Shown: positions 42,024 through 50,640 of the stretch, piece after piece
Numbering within the stretch: the stretch's first letter is position 1
Layout: each line of letters starts with the position of its first letter
From: Ruficoccus amylovorans
GTDB taxonomy: Bacteria > Verrucomicrobiota > Verrucomicrobiia > Opitutales > Cerasicoccaceae
DNA: 64,000 nucleotides
Reading direction: 5' to 3'
NCBI RefSeq assembly: GCF_014230085.1
Contig: NZ_JACHVB010000021.1
Span: forward strand, 1 to 64,000
The notes under the pieces: generated by a model
Seen by the model: only the letters and a program-made list of their open reading frames with translations
Databases searched by the model: none
What the model was told of the DNA's origin: nothing
Translations under genes and position numbers: made by a program

Positions 42024-42722
42024 ATGAGACATTCCCCATCCAGTGCCGCTCGCGGCTTTACTCTGGTCGAGCTTTTGGCGGTCATCGGGATCATCGCCGT
42101 CATGGCGACGGTCATCGGCGTCTCATTGGGGGGCGGTAACGCCAGCGCCTCCCTTGGCAGCAGCCAGCGCATCGCGGCCGGTGTTTTTCAGTCGGCCCGT
42201 TCCATCGCTGTGCTCAAGCAGACGCAGACCAAGGTTGTTGTTTACGAGAGTGGCGACACAGGTATCGATCCGGGAAAGTATCTGCGCTTTCTCCAGGTTA
42301 TTTACAAGACGACGGATTCTTCCGGTGCCGACGTTTGGGTGGCCGCGAACGCCGGGACCTACCTTCCGCAGGGGGTCTATTACGTGCCGCGTACGGGTGG
42401 ATTTGATAGCAGCGTCCTGACTATTGCCAGTGAAACAGCTACCGGAGGGGCGATGACCTCGGATAATGTGACTTTCCGACCGGTCGAGGGTTCGACGGTG
42501 AGTGTCCGGGTAACGGGCTACGTTTACGAGTTCGACAGTAACGGCCTGTCAAATAACAACGGTGATACGGTCGTCTTCGCCGCCGGGACGGTGTCCGGTT
42601 ATGATGGTACCACAGGTGCTCCACGTCTGACCTTTGACAACCAGTATGCCGTTACCGGTTTCTACATCCGCAAAACCGGCAGTGTCATCCTTGCCGATTT
42701 TGACGACCTGAATAACATTTAA
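42024..42722 (+). CDS. GspH-like prepilin protein
   Basis: 232 residues. Leader MRHSPSSAARG then FTLVELLAVIGIIAVMATVIGV. After the spine (SLGSSQRIAAGVFQSARSIAVLKQTQTKVVVYES) comes a beta-rich GspH/FimT-like domain. It resembles minor pseudopilins and the 'cassette' prepilins of Verrucomicrobia. It overlaps no neighbour; the gap to the previous gene is 6 bases. Confidence 0.87.
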   Translation: MRHSPSSAARGFTLVELLAVIGIIAVMATVIGVSLGGGNASASLGSSQRIAAGVFQSARSIAVLKQTQTKVVVYESGDTGIDPGKYLRFLQVIYKTTDSSGADVWVAANAGTYLPQGVYYVPRTGGFDSSVLTIASETATGGAMTSDNVTFRPVEGSTVSVRVTGYVYEFDSNGLSNNNGDTVVFAAGTVSGYDGTTGAPRLTFDNQYAVTGFYIRKTGSVILADFDDLNNI

Positions 42723-42733
42723 CGTACACGGAC

Positions 42734-43276
42734 ATGGCTCGCTCTACACTATCCCAGCATTCGTTCCGGGGCGGAATCCGTTCCAGAGGCTTTTCCCTCA
42801 TCGAAGTCGTGCTCGCCATCGGCGTCCTTTCGCTCGCGGTCGTGGCCATGCTTGGACTGTTCGCGCCCACAATGGGCTCGGTCAAGCAGGTGGTGGACGG
42901 AAACAAGGCCACCGCGCTGGTCGGCCTGATTAATTCCTATGTCAACGACCAGATGACCTACGACGATGTTGCTGGCACCCGCACGTCTGATATCTATCGC
43001 TATGCCTGGGAGCAAGAGGATACAGCGAGTGGTACGGTGGATCTCGTCATGTCAGCGACCGAGCCTACCCCCGCCCAGCGTGCCGATATGCTCGGCTCGG
43101 CCTTTGTTGTTAAACTCTCCAAGCTCGATCTGGACGGGTATGATGATCCCGACGATGAAGCTTACGTGCCCTTTTTGGTGACCATCTATCAACTGGACCT
43201 GGATGGCGGATTTAATGTTGCTAATCTTGGCGAGGCCAACCGTGTCCTTTCCTACCCTTCGGCTAAACTGCGATAA
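42734..43276 (+). CDS. GspI/PilV-like prepilin protein
   Basis: 180 residues. Leader ending RSRG then FSLIEVVLAIGVLSLAVVAMLGL, the GspI/PilV-type start. A helical spine and a small C-terminal domain follow. Position fourth in the run is consistent with a minor pseudopilin at a tip complex. Confidence 0.88.
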   Translation: MARSTLSQHSFRGGIRSRGFSLIEVVLAIGVLSLAVVAMLGLFAPTMGSVKQVVDGNKATALVGLINSYVNDQMTYDDVAGTRTSDIYRYAWEQEDTASGTVDLVMSATEPTPAQRADMLGSAFVVKLSKLDLDGYDDPDDEAYVPFLVTIYQLDLDGGFNVANLGEANRVLSYPSAKLR

Positions 43277-43296
43277 CCGCTTTGCTTTTTTCCCCC

Positions 43297-44271
43297 ATGA
43301 CCACGCTCTCCCTGGATAACGATTCCCAGCCCACCGCCTCCGAGCAGCCCGTTGAACAGCGCACGATGCGCTCACGCCAGGGCTTCACGCTGGTGGAAAT
43401 CATGGCCGCCACCGGGATCATGGTCGCGGTGATCCTGCTCGTGCTGGGGTTGACCACGAACGTGCTCAATACTTGGAATTTTTCATCTGACCAGCTTGCC
43501 CAGAACTACGAGGCCCGCATCGCCCTGGATTTTATCAATCAGGACATGGAAGCCGCCTATTTCAACAGCAAGGGCATGGTATGGATGCAGGCTGTCTATG
43601 GGACCGTCGGTAATTCCGATGATCAGGCGCGGCTCTTTTTCTTTTCTCCGGTTACCGACCGGGATAGTGACGTCGCAGGCGATTACTGCGCGGTCGCCTA
43701 CGCGACAGAATATCAGAACCCGTTCAACCCCACTTCCACTGACCGCCGCCGCTACGGACTCTACCGCCGGGTGGTTGATGCCGAGACGACCTTTAATGAT
43801 GTCATGACCGTGCCGAATTTCGCCGCCGGTGGTACGCTCTACGACAACTACTGGGAGGGGAACATGGGGACGGGCATCACTGGCGTTTTTGCCAAGGATA
43901 ACTACCTCAGCGCCAATGTGGCGGACTTTAAGGTCATCTTCTGGTATGACGATGGTACGCGTAATGCCGATGGCACCAAGGATATCAAAGCCATCACTTC
44001 AAATGAGGGTGCGACAGGCAATCCACTGGCTTTTGTTGTCGCTGACCGCATTTACATTTCCGACAGTGGGGATGGTACCTCCGGCTATAACGATGCTGTC
44101 GATGGCCACTTGGTCTATGCCGACATCACCATGACTGTCCTTGGTGACGAGGGCGCGAACATGGTGGGGAACGACTCTTGGGATGACATGGGAATTACGT
44201 GGGAGCAGTTCCTGAAGATGTACGGGCAGACCTTTACCCGGCGTGTCTATATCATGAGCAATCCGCTTTGA
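43297..44271 (+). CDS. GspJ/PilW-like prepilin protein
   Basis: About 324 residues from [11 protein letters not shown]; a start at 43366 (MRSRQG) would give a normal short leader. Cleavage site RQG before [23 protein letters not shown]. The long C-terminal domain ([22 protein letters not shown] onward) is beta-rich, as in GspJ/PilW. It ends the operon. No GspK-like gene, secretin or assembly ATPase is present in the window. Confidence 0.87.
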   Translation: MTTLSLDNDSQPTASEQPVEQRTMRSRQGFTLVEIMAATGIMVAVILLVLGLTTNVLNTWNFSSDQLAQNYEARIALDFINQDMEAAYFNSKGMVWMQAVYGTVGNSDDQARLFFFSPVTDRDSDVAGDYCAVAYATEYQNPFNPTSTDRRRYGLYRRVVDAETTFNDVMTVPNFAAGGTLYDNYWEGNMGTGITGVFAKDNYLSANVADFKVIFWYDDGTRNADGTKDIKAITSNEGATGNPLAFVVADRIYISDSGDGTSGYNDAVDGHLVYADITMTVLGDEGANMVGNDSWDDMGITWEQFLKMYGQTFTRRVYIMSNPL

Positions 44272-44513
44272 GCGGATTTGTCGGGGCAACTGCGTTTGCC
44301 TCTCTCTTTGCTTCTTGAGCGGGGCAGTTTTTCGGTGGATCACGCCTGCTTCGACGATGATCGCGGGGCGAAGGCGCTTTGGCCGGGTGACAGCTATATT
44401 CACCGGTAATTGTGTGAGATCCTCGTGGGAACGGCTTGAATTTCCGGTAGCGTAGGCGTAGGCTGCTTCCTTGTTCGATTGTCCGCGTGCTGCGGGCAGG
44501 CGACAGGTAAAAA

Positions 44514-45407
44514 GTGGCATCCTTGAGAAAAACTCCGTGGAATATCTGGCTCCTGGCAGCGCGCCCGAAGACGCTGCCGGCGGCGGTCGTGCCCGTCCTG
44601 CTGGGGACGGCGGTGGCTGTGCATGAGGGCGGATTCCGTCTGGTTCCGGCCCTGATCTGCCTGGTCTTTGCGCTACTGATCCAGATCGGCACCAACTACG
44701 CCAACGACTATTTCGACTACCGCCAAGGGGCGGACACGGACAAGCGTGTCGGTCCGGTGCGGGCGGTGGCTTCCGGCCTGGTCGCCCCGCAGACCATGTG
44801 GCGGGCGACGATGATCGTGCTCGGAGCGGCTTTCCTGATCGGGCTTTCGCTGGTTTTTTACGGCGGCTGGTGGCTGGTGGCGGTCGGCGTGCTGAGCATC
44901 CTCTGCGCCATCGCCTATACCGGCGGGCCGTATCCGCTTGGGTACAACGGGCTGGGCGACATCTTTGTCTTTATCTTTTTCGGCCTGGTGGCGGTCATGT
45001 TCACCGCGTACGTGCAGACCGGCGAGTTTTCCTGGGCGGCGTTCTGGGCGGGAACCGGTTGCGGCCTGCTCTCGGTCAACCTGCTCGTAGTTAATAATGC
45101 CCGTGACATCGAGACCGACCGCGAGGCGGGCAAGCGAACGCTGCCTGTTCGCTTTGGCTACCGCTATGCGGTTATTCAATACGTGGCCAGCGCTCTGGTC
45201 GCCTATGCCATGCCGGACCTGCTCATGCGTACCGGTTACAGCGGCTGGGTGCTGCTGCCGCTGTTGACACTTCCCTTCGCGGCGTTCCTTTGCGTTGCCA
45301 TGACCCGGGCACACCGCCCCAGGGATTTCCATTGGCTGCTCGCCCGTACCGCCCAGTTGCTGCTCTTTTATGGCTTGCTGATGACGCTGGGTATTCTGCT
45401 CGGCTGA
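44514..45407 (+). CDS. menA: 1,4-dihydroxy-2-naphthoate polyprenyltransferase
   Basis: 297 residues, UbiA superfamily, about eight to nine membrane helices. It adds the polyprenyl chain to DHNA in menaquinone synthesis. First Asp-rich motif [16 protein letters not shown] and second [22 protein letters not shown] are both present. GTG at 44514 is the chosen start, since the protein then begins with the expected amphipathic helix and [20 protein letters not shown]. Confidence 0.95.
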   Translation: MASLRKTPWNIWLLAARPKTLPAAVVPVLLGTAVAVHEGGFRLVPALICLVFALLIQIGTNYANDYFDYRQGADTDKRVGPVRAVASGLVAPQTMWRATMIVLGAAFLIGLSLVFYGGWWLVAVGVLSILCAIAYTGGPYPLGYNGLGDIFVFIFFGLVAVMFTAYVQTGEFSWAAFWAGTGCGLLSVNLLVVNNARDIETDREAGKRTLPVRFGYRYAVIQYVASALVAYAMPDLLMRTGYSGWVLLPLLTLPFAAFLCVAMTRAHRPRDFHWLLARTAQLLLFYGLLMTLGILLG

Positions 45408-45428
45408 CTTTTTCGGGATGGTTTGCCC

Positions 45429-45574
45429 GCGAAGTCACGCGAAGAGGCGCGAAGTCTTTGCGAGTGATTGAGAGAAATATTATAGCCCCAAAAGAACAAA
45501 TAAGCGCGAAAACGACTCCTCACTTATCCCTGAAAAATCTCTGTGCTCTCTGTGTCCTCTGTGGTTAAAAAAAA
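45429..45574. repeat. two dispersed 9-base-period repeat words
   Basis: GCGAAGTCACGCGAAGAGGC then GCGAAGTCTTTGCGAG at 45429-45464, and CTCTGTGCTCTCTGTGTCCT then CTGTGGTTAAAA at 45539-45570. Both are interrupted repeats of a 6-base core at about 9-base spacing, between menA and the feo cluster. Similar words with other cores occur at 19193 and 23201. No gene lies in 45408-45591. Confidence 0.75.
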
Positions 45575-45591
45575 CCTGCCCAAAGGAAAAA

Positions 45592-45774
45592 CTACTCCTT
45601 GCGCTTGGGGACGAGTTTGCCCTTTTTGACGGTTGGGCAAGCGCAGTCGGAGCTGCAGCAGCCTTTTGCACGGACTTTACGCACGATCAGCCAGCAGAAA
45701 ATCAACAGAGTCACGGCGACGATGCCCAGTGCGATAAGTTCCTGTGTGTCGAGTTCCTGGCCGAAAAGGTTCAT
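45592..45774 (-). CDS. FeoB-associated Cys-rich small membrane protein
   Basis: 60 residues from MNLFGQELDTQELIALGIVA. One membrane helix (about 12-31) is followed by a basic stretch, then the Cys cluster KGCCSSDCACPTVKKGK. This layout matches small Cys-rich proteins found after feoB in many bacteria, thought to assist iron transport. It lies 52 bases after feoB. Confidence 0.78.
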   Translation of the reverse strand: MNLFGQELDTQELIALGIVAVTLLIFCWLIVRKVRAKGCCSSDCACPTVKKGKLVPKRKE

Positions 45775-45826
45775 GGGTGATGCAAAAAGATGGCGGTCGG
45801 GTTGAGGGAGGCTCAGTTGCGGCAGT

Positions 45827-47938
45827 TTAGCTGAAACCGAGCAAATGTCCACCCTGGTAGATGATGAGCGCCGCCACGTACGCGACCACAGTCATGTAGC
45901 CGAGCTGGAACAGCGGCCAGCGCCAGGAGTTCGTCTCTCGCTTGACGACGGCGACGGTGCTCAGGCACTGGAGGGAATAAACGTAAAAAACCATCAGGCT
46001 CAGACAGGTCAATGGGGTGAAGACCGCCGTCCCGTTCGGGCGTTTCTCGTTCTGGAGGACTTGGGCGAGCGGGCCGCCTTCCTCGGCGTCCTCGTCGTCC
46101 ACCTTGTAAATAATCGCCATCGTGCTGACGAAGACTTCGCGCGCGGCGAAGGAGGCCAGCAGGCCGATGTTGATTTTCCAGTCGTAGCCGAGAGGGTCGG
46201 TCACGGGGGTCAGCATATGCCCGACCTGCCCGGCGAAGCTCTGGGAGATTTCCGTCTCGCCGAGGTCGTTTTTCGGGTAGGAGACGAAGAACCACAGCAG
46301 GATAGAGACCCCGAGGATGATCGTCCCGGCCTTGCGCAGAAAGAGCTTGGCCCGCTCCAGCATGTCCATCACGACCGAGCGGGTGGTGGGCAGGCGGTAG
46401 GGGGGCATTTCCATGATAAGGGTCGGGCTTTCGCCACGCATGAGGGTCTTTTTAAAGATCCACGCGAAGGCGAAGGCCGAGAATGTCCCCAGCGCGTAAA
46501 CAAAGAACATGAGCCCGGTTTTGACCCAGGGGTCGCCGGGGGCGAGGGCGGCGATCATGAGGAAATAAACCGGCAGGCGGGCCGAGCAGCTCATCCACGG
46601 GGTGACGAGGATGGTGACGAGCCGGTCCTTGCGCGAGTCGATGGTGCGCGCGGCCATGATGCCGGGGATGGCGCAGGCGTAGGCGCTTAGCAGCGGGATG
46701 AAGGACTGGCCGTGCAGGCCGACTTTGTGCATGACGCGGTCGAGCAGGAACGCGGCCCGGGCCATGTAGCCGGTGCCCTCCAGCAGCGCGACGAAAAAGA
46801 ACAGGATCAGAATCTGCGGCAGGAAGATGACCACGCCGCCGACCCCGGCGATCATACCGTCCACGATCAGGTCGCGCAGAGTGCCCGCCGGCATGTGTTC
46901 CTGGACGACTCCCCCCAACCAGCCGAAGGCCCCGTCAATCCAGTCCATCGGGATACTGGAGAGGGTGAAGATGGTATAAAAGATACCGGCCATGATGAGG
47001 CCGAGAAAGGCCCATCCACCGACGGGGTGCAGGAGCACGGCGTCGATCCGGTCGGTCAGGGTGGGGGTCTTTTCCGGGCCGCGCCGGATGGACTGACGGA
47101 CGACTTGACCGAGTTGCACGTAGCGTTCGCCGACCAGTTTTTCCTTCCAGGTCGGATCGGACTGGGAAAGTTTGCGGGTCCACTCGGCGGCGAATTCCCT
47201 GGCCGCCTGCGGCAGCTCCTGCACATTGCGGTGAAGTTCGTCCGGGGTGGCCTCGGTCAGCATGAGCCAGGCTTCGGCGCGGGATTGGGCCGGGGGTATA
47301 TCGCTCAGCTCACGCAGGCGGGCGGCGGTCTCGTCAAGGGCGAGCTGGAAGTCCTCCGGCAGGGCGAAGCGCCACTTGGGCAGGGGGAGTTTTTCCCGGC
47401 TCATGGCGAGGCGAAGCTCGGTCAAGCCCTTGCCGGTGCGGGCCTGGGTCTTGACCACGGTCACGCCGAGGGCTTCTTCCAGCACCTTGGCGTCGATCTC
47501 GACCCCGGCGGTATCGGCGTCGTCGATCATGTTGAGCACGAGGATGACGGGCAGCCCCAGCTCTAAAAGCTGCGTGGTGAGAAAAAGGTGGCGCTCCAGG
47601 TTGGTAGCGTCGGCCACGCAAATGATGCCGCTGGGCCGTGGGGTGTCCGTGCGCCGCCCCATGAGGATGTCCTGCGTGATGGCCTCATCCGGCGAGTGCG
47701 CGGTGATGGTGTAGGCTCCCGGCAGGTCGATCAGGCGGATGGGTTTGCCGTGCTGCGAGTAGCACAGGCCCTCCTTGCGCTCGACGGTGACGCCGGGATA
47801 ATTGCCGACTTTCTGGCGCAGACCGGTCAGTCCGTTAAAGAGCGTGGTTTTACCGGAGTTGGGGTTGCCGACGACGACAAAGACTTTTTCCGCGACCGGA
47901 GTTTTCCCCATAAGGGGCGATTGTTCAGCGATGGGCAT
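45827..47938 (-). CDS. feoB: ferrous iron transport GTPase FeoB
   Basis: 703 residues. G-protein domain at the N-terminus: G1 VVGNPNSGKTTLFN, G3 LIDLPGAYTI and G4 LNMIDDAD. Two Gate motifs follow in the membrane half, including SAYACAIPGIMAARTIDSRKDR and the core segment RRAGTIILGVSI-type region (FLRKAGTIILGVSILLWF). It imports Fe2+ with FeoA. Intact and full length. Confidence 0.96.
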   Translation of the reverse strand: MPIAEQSPLMGKTPVAEKVFVVVGNPNSGKTTLFNGLTGLRQKVGNYPGVTVERKEGLCYSQHGKPIRLIDLPGAYTITAHSPDEAITQDILMGRRTDTPRPSGIICVADATNLERHLFLTTQLLELGLPVILVLNMIDDADTAGVEIDAKVLEEALGVTVVKTQARTGKGLTELRLAMSREKLPLPKWRFALPEDFQLALDETAARLRELSDIPPAQSRAEAWLMLTEATPDELHRNVQELPQAAREFAAEWTRKLSQSDPTWKEKLVGERYVQLGQVVRQSIRRGPEKTPTLTDRIDAVLLHPVGGWAFLGLIMAGIFYTIFTLSSIPMDWIDGAFGWLGGVVQEHMPAGTLRDLIVDGMIAGVGGVVIFLPQILILFFFVALLEGTGYMARAAFLLDRVMHKVGLHGQSFIPLLSAYACAIPGIMAARTIDSRKDRLVTILVTPWMSCSARLPVYFLMIAALAPGDPWVKTGLMFFVYALGTFSAFAFAWIFKKTLMRGESPTLIMEMPPYRLPTTRSVVMDMLERAKLFLRKAGTIILGVSILLWFFVSYPKNDLGETEISQSFAGQVGHMLTPVTDPLGYDWKINIGLLASFAAREVFVSTMAIIYKVDDEDAEEGGPLAQVLQNEKRPNGTAVFTPLTCLSLMVFYVYSLQCLSTVAVVKRETNSWRWPLFQLGYMTVVAYVAALIIYQGGHLLGFS

Positions 47939-47951
47939 GGACCAGGGCCTT

Positions 47952-48188
47952 TCAGGCGCGGCGGACTTCGATCGCGCTGGCTTCAGTCTTGCGCAGGCAC
48001 AGGTGGAAGCCCGGCAGCTTGATTTCGATCGGGTCGCCGAGCGGAGAAATCCGGACGACCTTCAGGCTTTGCCCCGGAGTCAGCCCGAGCTCATGCAGCC
48101 GCAGCAGGGTGCCGTTGCGGGCGTTGAAGGAGTCGAGAACTCCGGCTTCTCCCGGTTTCATCTCGGATAGAGTGCAGGTACTGGCCAT
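47952..48188 (-). CDS. feoA: ferrous iron transport protein FeoA
   Basis: 78 residues, SH3-like fold: LSEMKPGEAGVLDSF, LLRLHELGLTPGQSLKVVRISPLGDPIEIKLPGFHLCLRKTEASAIEV. It binds and supports FeoB. The gap to feoB is 13 bases. No clear Fur box was found upstream. Confidence 0.94.
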   Translation of the reverse strand: MASTCTLSEMKPGEAGVLDSFNARNGTLLRLHELGLTPGQSLKVVRISPLGDPIEIKLPGFHLCLRKTEASAIEVRRA

Positions 48189-48266
48189 CGTGTTCGTTGG
48201 CTATTTATAAGCGAATGAGACTTAATTTCGACAAAATTCTGCAAAGTCGCCGCAGGAGTAGTATTT

Positions 48267-48806
48267 CTAATGACGAGTCAAAGCTGTAATATCTTCGGTC
48301 CACTCCGGCCATTCGCTGGCCAATACGGCGCGAGAGCCCAGCTCGAACCCCTTCCAGACGAAGCCGGGACTGACCGTGGTGGTAAAAAGCGCGTAACCGG
48401 CGGACCCTCCGGGGGCGAGGCGGCAGCCTTGCCAGGTGCCCGCCGTCACGGCGGCGAAGGGAAGTTCGCCCGCGGTCGGGTCGGAGCCGAGGCGGATTTT
48501 TTCCCCTAACCCTGTTGGGTGGAGCTGGAGCATCTCGACGGGGTCTCCGGCGTGGAAGTGGAAAGTCTCCTCGGCATCGACCCGGTGCATGGCCGAAAAA
48601 CCGTCGCCCGTGACGAGATAATAAATGCAGGTGGACAGTGGGCGATCTGTGCCCGGAACGGTTTGGGGATGGGTGTGGACGCGGCGAAAAAATCCCCCCT
48701 CGTCGGGAAGCGACTCCAACTTGAGCAGGTGGATGAGGCTTGGGGCGTCCATGGTGTTGGGTGAGGCTGCAAGGGGCATGCCAGTCGGACGATACTGAGT
48801 CTCCAT
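48267..48806 (-). CDS. cupin-fold protein, DUF985 family
   Basis: 179 residues. LIHLLKLESLPDEGGFFRRVH and STCIYYLVTGDGFSAMHRVDAEETFHFHAGDPVEML are the family motifs; the His/Glu residues would bind a metal. GFVWKGFELG in the C-terminal strand is also typical. The true activity of the family is unknown (possible sugar epimerase-like fold). The start at 48806 has a GGCGGGG before it; ATGs at 48779 and 48752 are alternatives. Confidence 0.87.
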   Translation of the reverse strand: METQYRPTGMPLAASPNTMDAPSLIHLLKLESLPDEGGFFRRVHTHPQTVPGTDRPLSTCIYYLVTGDGFSAMHRVDAEETFHFHAGDPVEMLQLHPTGLGEKIRLGSDPTAGELPFAAVTAGTWQGCRLAPGGSAGYALFTTTVSPGFVWKGFELGSRAVLASEWPEWTEDITALTRH

Positions 48807-49002
48807 CCCCGCCGCATCAAGCGTTCTTTAACTATGCTTATGGGGGACTTAAGCGTGGCGACGCAACTGGCCGGCAAGCCGGAGCTGGCGTGCCGGGCGG
48901 GCGACCCCGGATCGGGACTTGAACCAAGGCGGTTTTTCATTTCAATATAAGACAGAAACCGGCAACCCGCCCCATACCCCTATCTGCCTGATCTCTAAGA
49001 CT

Positions 49003-49233
49003 ATGGATATCCAATCCTTTATCACGAACTTCGCCGAGGCCATCGACGGCCTGGAGCCGGATGGCCTCACCGCGCAGACCGCGTTCCGCGAGCTGGAGCA
49101 GTGGGATTCGCTGGCGTTCCTCAGTGTGCTGGCCATGATCGACGGCGAGTACGGAGTCGAACTCCCCGGCGACGAGCTTCTGGCCTGCGCAAACCTGGGC
49201 GAGCTTTGCCAGGCGGTGGCGGCCAAACAATAA
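49003..49233 (+). CDS. acyl carrier protein 1 of the acyl-assembly cluster
   Basis: 76 residues from MDIQSFITNF. The phosphopantetheine site is in QWDSLAFL (Ser36). Helices II and III (SLAFLSVLAMIDGEYGVELPGDEL) are ACP-like. It is distinct from the housekeeping AcpP (which carries DSLD). It begins a run of plus-strand genes spaced by 33 bases or less up to the VOC gene. Confidence 0.9.
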   Translation: MDIQSFITNFAEAIDGLEPDGLTAQTAFRELEQWDSLAFLSVLAMIDGEYGVELPGDELLACANLGELCQAVAAKQ

Positions 49234-49239
49234 ATTCCC

Positions 49240-49977
49240 GTGTCTGACCTGGCCCAGAAACGCATCCTTGTCTGCGGCGCTTCCTCCGGGATCGGCCGGG
49301 CCTGTGCCCTTGCCGCCGCCGGGGCCGGAGCCGCGCTCGTGCTCAACGGGCGGGACCGTACCCGGTTGGAGGAGACGCTGGCCGCGCTGCCGGGAGAAGG
49401 GCATACGCTTTTGCCTGCCGACTTGACCGACGCCGCCGCCCGCCGCGAGTTGGCCGCGTCCGTTCCCGCGCTGGATGGGGTGGTTTTTTCCGCCGGTTTT
49501 CACCGGATCAAGCCGGCCAAGTTCCTCGACGACGCGGGCTGGGAGGAGACTTTTTCTATCAACCACCGGGCACCCTGCCTGTTGACTTCGGCCCTGCTGA
49601 AGGCGAAAAAAATCAACCCCTCGGCCTCGCTGGTCTATCTGGGGTCAATCGCGGCCGAGGCCGCTACTGTCGGCAACGCCCTTTACGCCGGTTCCAAGGG
49701 GGCGCTGATCTCCACCGTGCGCGTGCTCGCGCTGGAACTGGCGCGTCAGGCCATCCGCGCGAACGTCGTCTCCCCCGGCCAGGTGCGGACCGCCATGACC
49801 GAGGCCAACGCCGCGCAACTCTCGGCGCAGGCACTGGAGGAGAACGCGACCCTGTACCCGCTCGGCCTGGGGACGCCGGAGCAGGTGGCCGAGGCGGTTC
49901 TCTTTTTGCTCAGCCAACGTGCGGCCTGGATCACGGGCCAGAATCTCGTCGTCGATGGCGGCTACACCCTCAAATGA
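49240..49977 (+). CDS. short-chain dehydrogenase/reductase of the acyl cluster
   Basis: 245 residues (GTG start). NAD(P) motif CGASSGIGRA, NAG-like VFSAGFHR, catalytic Ser (YLGSIAAEA) and Y-x-x-x-K (YAGSKGAL), and C-terminal GQNLVVDGGYTLK. It is FabG-like, so it probably reduces a 3-ketoacyl group on one of the neighbouring carrier proteins. The stop overlaps the start of the next gene by four bases. Confidence 0.9.
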   Translation: MSDLAQKRILVCGASSGIGRACALAAAGAGAALVLNGRDRTRLEETLAALPGEGHTLLPADLTDAAARRELAASVPALDGVVFSAGFHRIKPAKFLDDAGWEETFSINHRAPCLLTSALLKAKKINPSASLVYLGSIAAEAATVGNALYAGSKGALISTVRVLALELARQAIRANVVSPGQVRTAMTEANAAQLSAQALEENATLYPLGLGTPEQVAEAVLFLLSQRAAWITGQNLVVDGGYTLK

Positions 49978-50636
49978 CAGGCGCGATGCAGGAAATACTG
50001 GTACTCGGAGCGGGCGGCCTGGGCCGCGAAGTGTGGTCCTACCTGGAGCACAAGCTCGCCGTCGATGCCGAATTCGCCACCACTTACCGGCTCAAGGGCT
50101 TTCTGGACGATGACGCGCAGGCGCTCGACGGCTATGACTATCCGGGCGGCGTGGTCGGCGGCATCTCCAGTTATAAACCTGCCAGCAGCGAATGGCTGGT
50201 CTGCGCCCTCGGCGCTCCCTCGGTCAAGGCCCGCCTCTGCCCTGAACTGAAGAAGCGGGGGGCGCGCTTCCTGACCTTTGTGCATCCGACTTCGACCCTG
50301 GGGCGCAATGCGGTGCTGGGCGAAGGCGTTGTGCTGGCCCCCTATACCCAGGTCTCCGCCGATGCGCGGATGGGGGATTTTTCCTTTCTCAATTGCCACT
50401 CGACCTGCGGGCACGACGCGAAAGTCGGCCCCTGCTGCACGGTCAGCTCGTACTGCGATCTGACTGGCTTCGTCGAGCTGGGAGAGCAGGTCTTCATGGG
50501 CTCTCACGCCACGGTGATTCCCGGTCGTCGCGTCGGTGACGGTTGTACGATCGGTGCCGGTTCGGCGGTCGTCACCCATCTTCCCGCCGGAGCACGCGTG
50601 CTCGGGGTCCCGGCCAAACCTTTTATGCGAAAGTAA
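49974..50636 (+). CDS. NeuD-type left-handed beta-helix acyltransferase
   Basis: 220 residues. An N-terminal Rossmann-like half (EILVLGAGGLGREVWSYLEH) is followed by hexapeptide repeats (VLGEGVVLAPYTQVSADARMGDF to VGDGCTIGAGSAVVTHLPAGARVLGVP). This architecture matches NeuD/PglD sugar acyltransferases. In this context it is the likely enzyme that moves the finished acyl group onto an acceptor, perhaps an amino sugar. The acceptor is unknown. Confidence 0.88.
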   Translation: MTGAMQEILVLGAGGLGREVWSYLEHKLAVDAEFATTYRLKGFLDDDAQALDGYDYPGGVVGGISSYKPASSEWLVCALGAPSVKARLCPELKKRGARFLTFVHPTSTLGRNAVLGEGVVLAPYTQVSADARMGDFSFLNCHSTCGHDAKVGPCCTVSSYCDLTGFVELGEQVFMGSHATVIPGRRVGDGCTIGAGSAVVTHLPAGARVLGVPAKPFMRK

Positions 50637-50640
50637 CACC

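Noticed and set aside
48189-48240. Possible Fur box upstream of feoA
   Set aside because: Only short AT-rich partial matches; no 19-bp symmetric site could be drawn.
48899-48945. GGTTCAAGTCC on the minus strand, like a tRNA T-arm
   Set aside because: The flanking bases do not form the five-pair stem, and no acceptor, D or anticodon arm can be folded.
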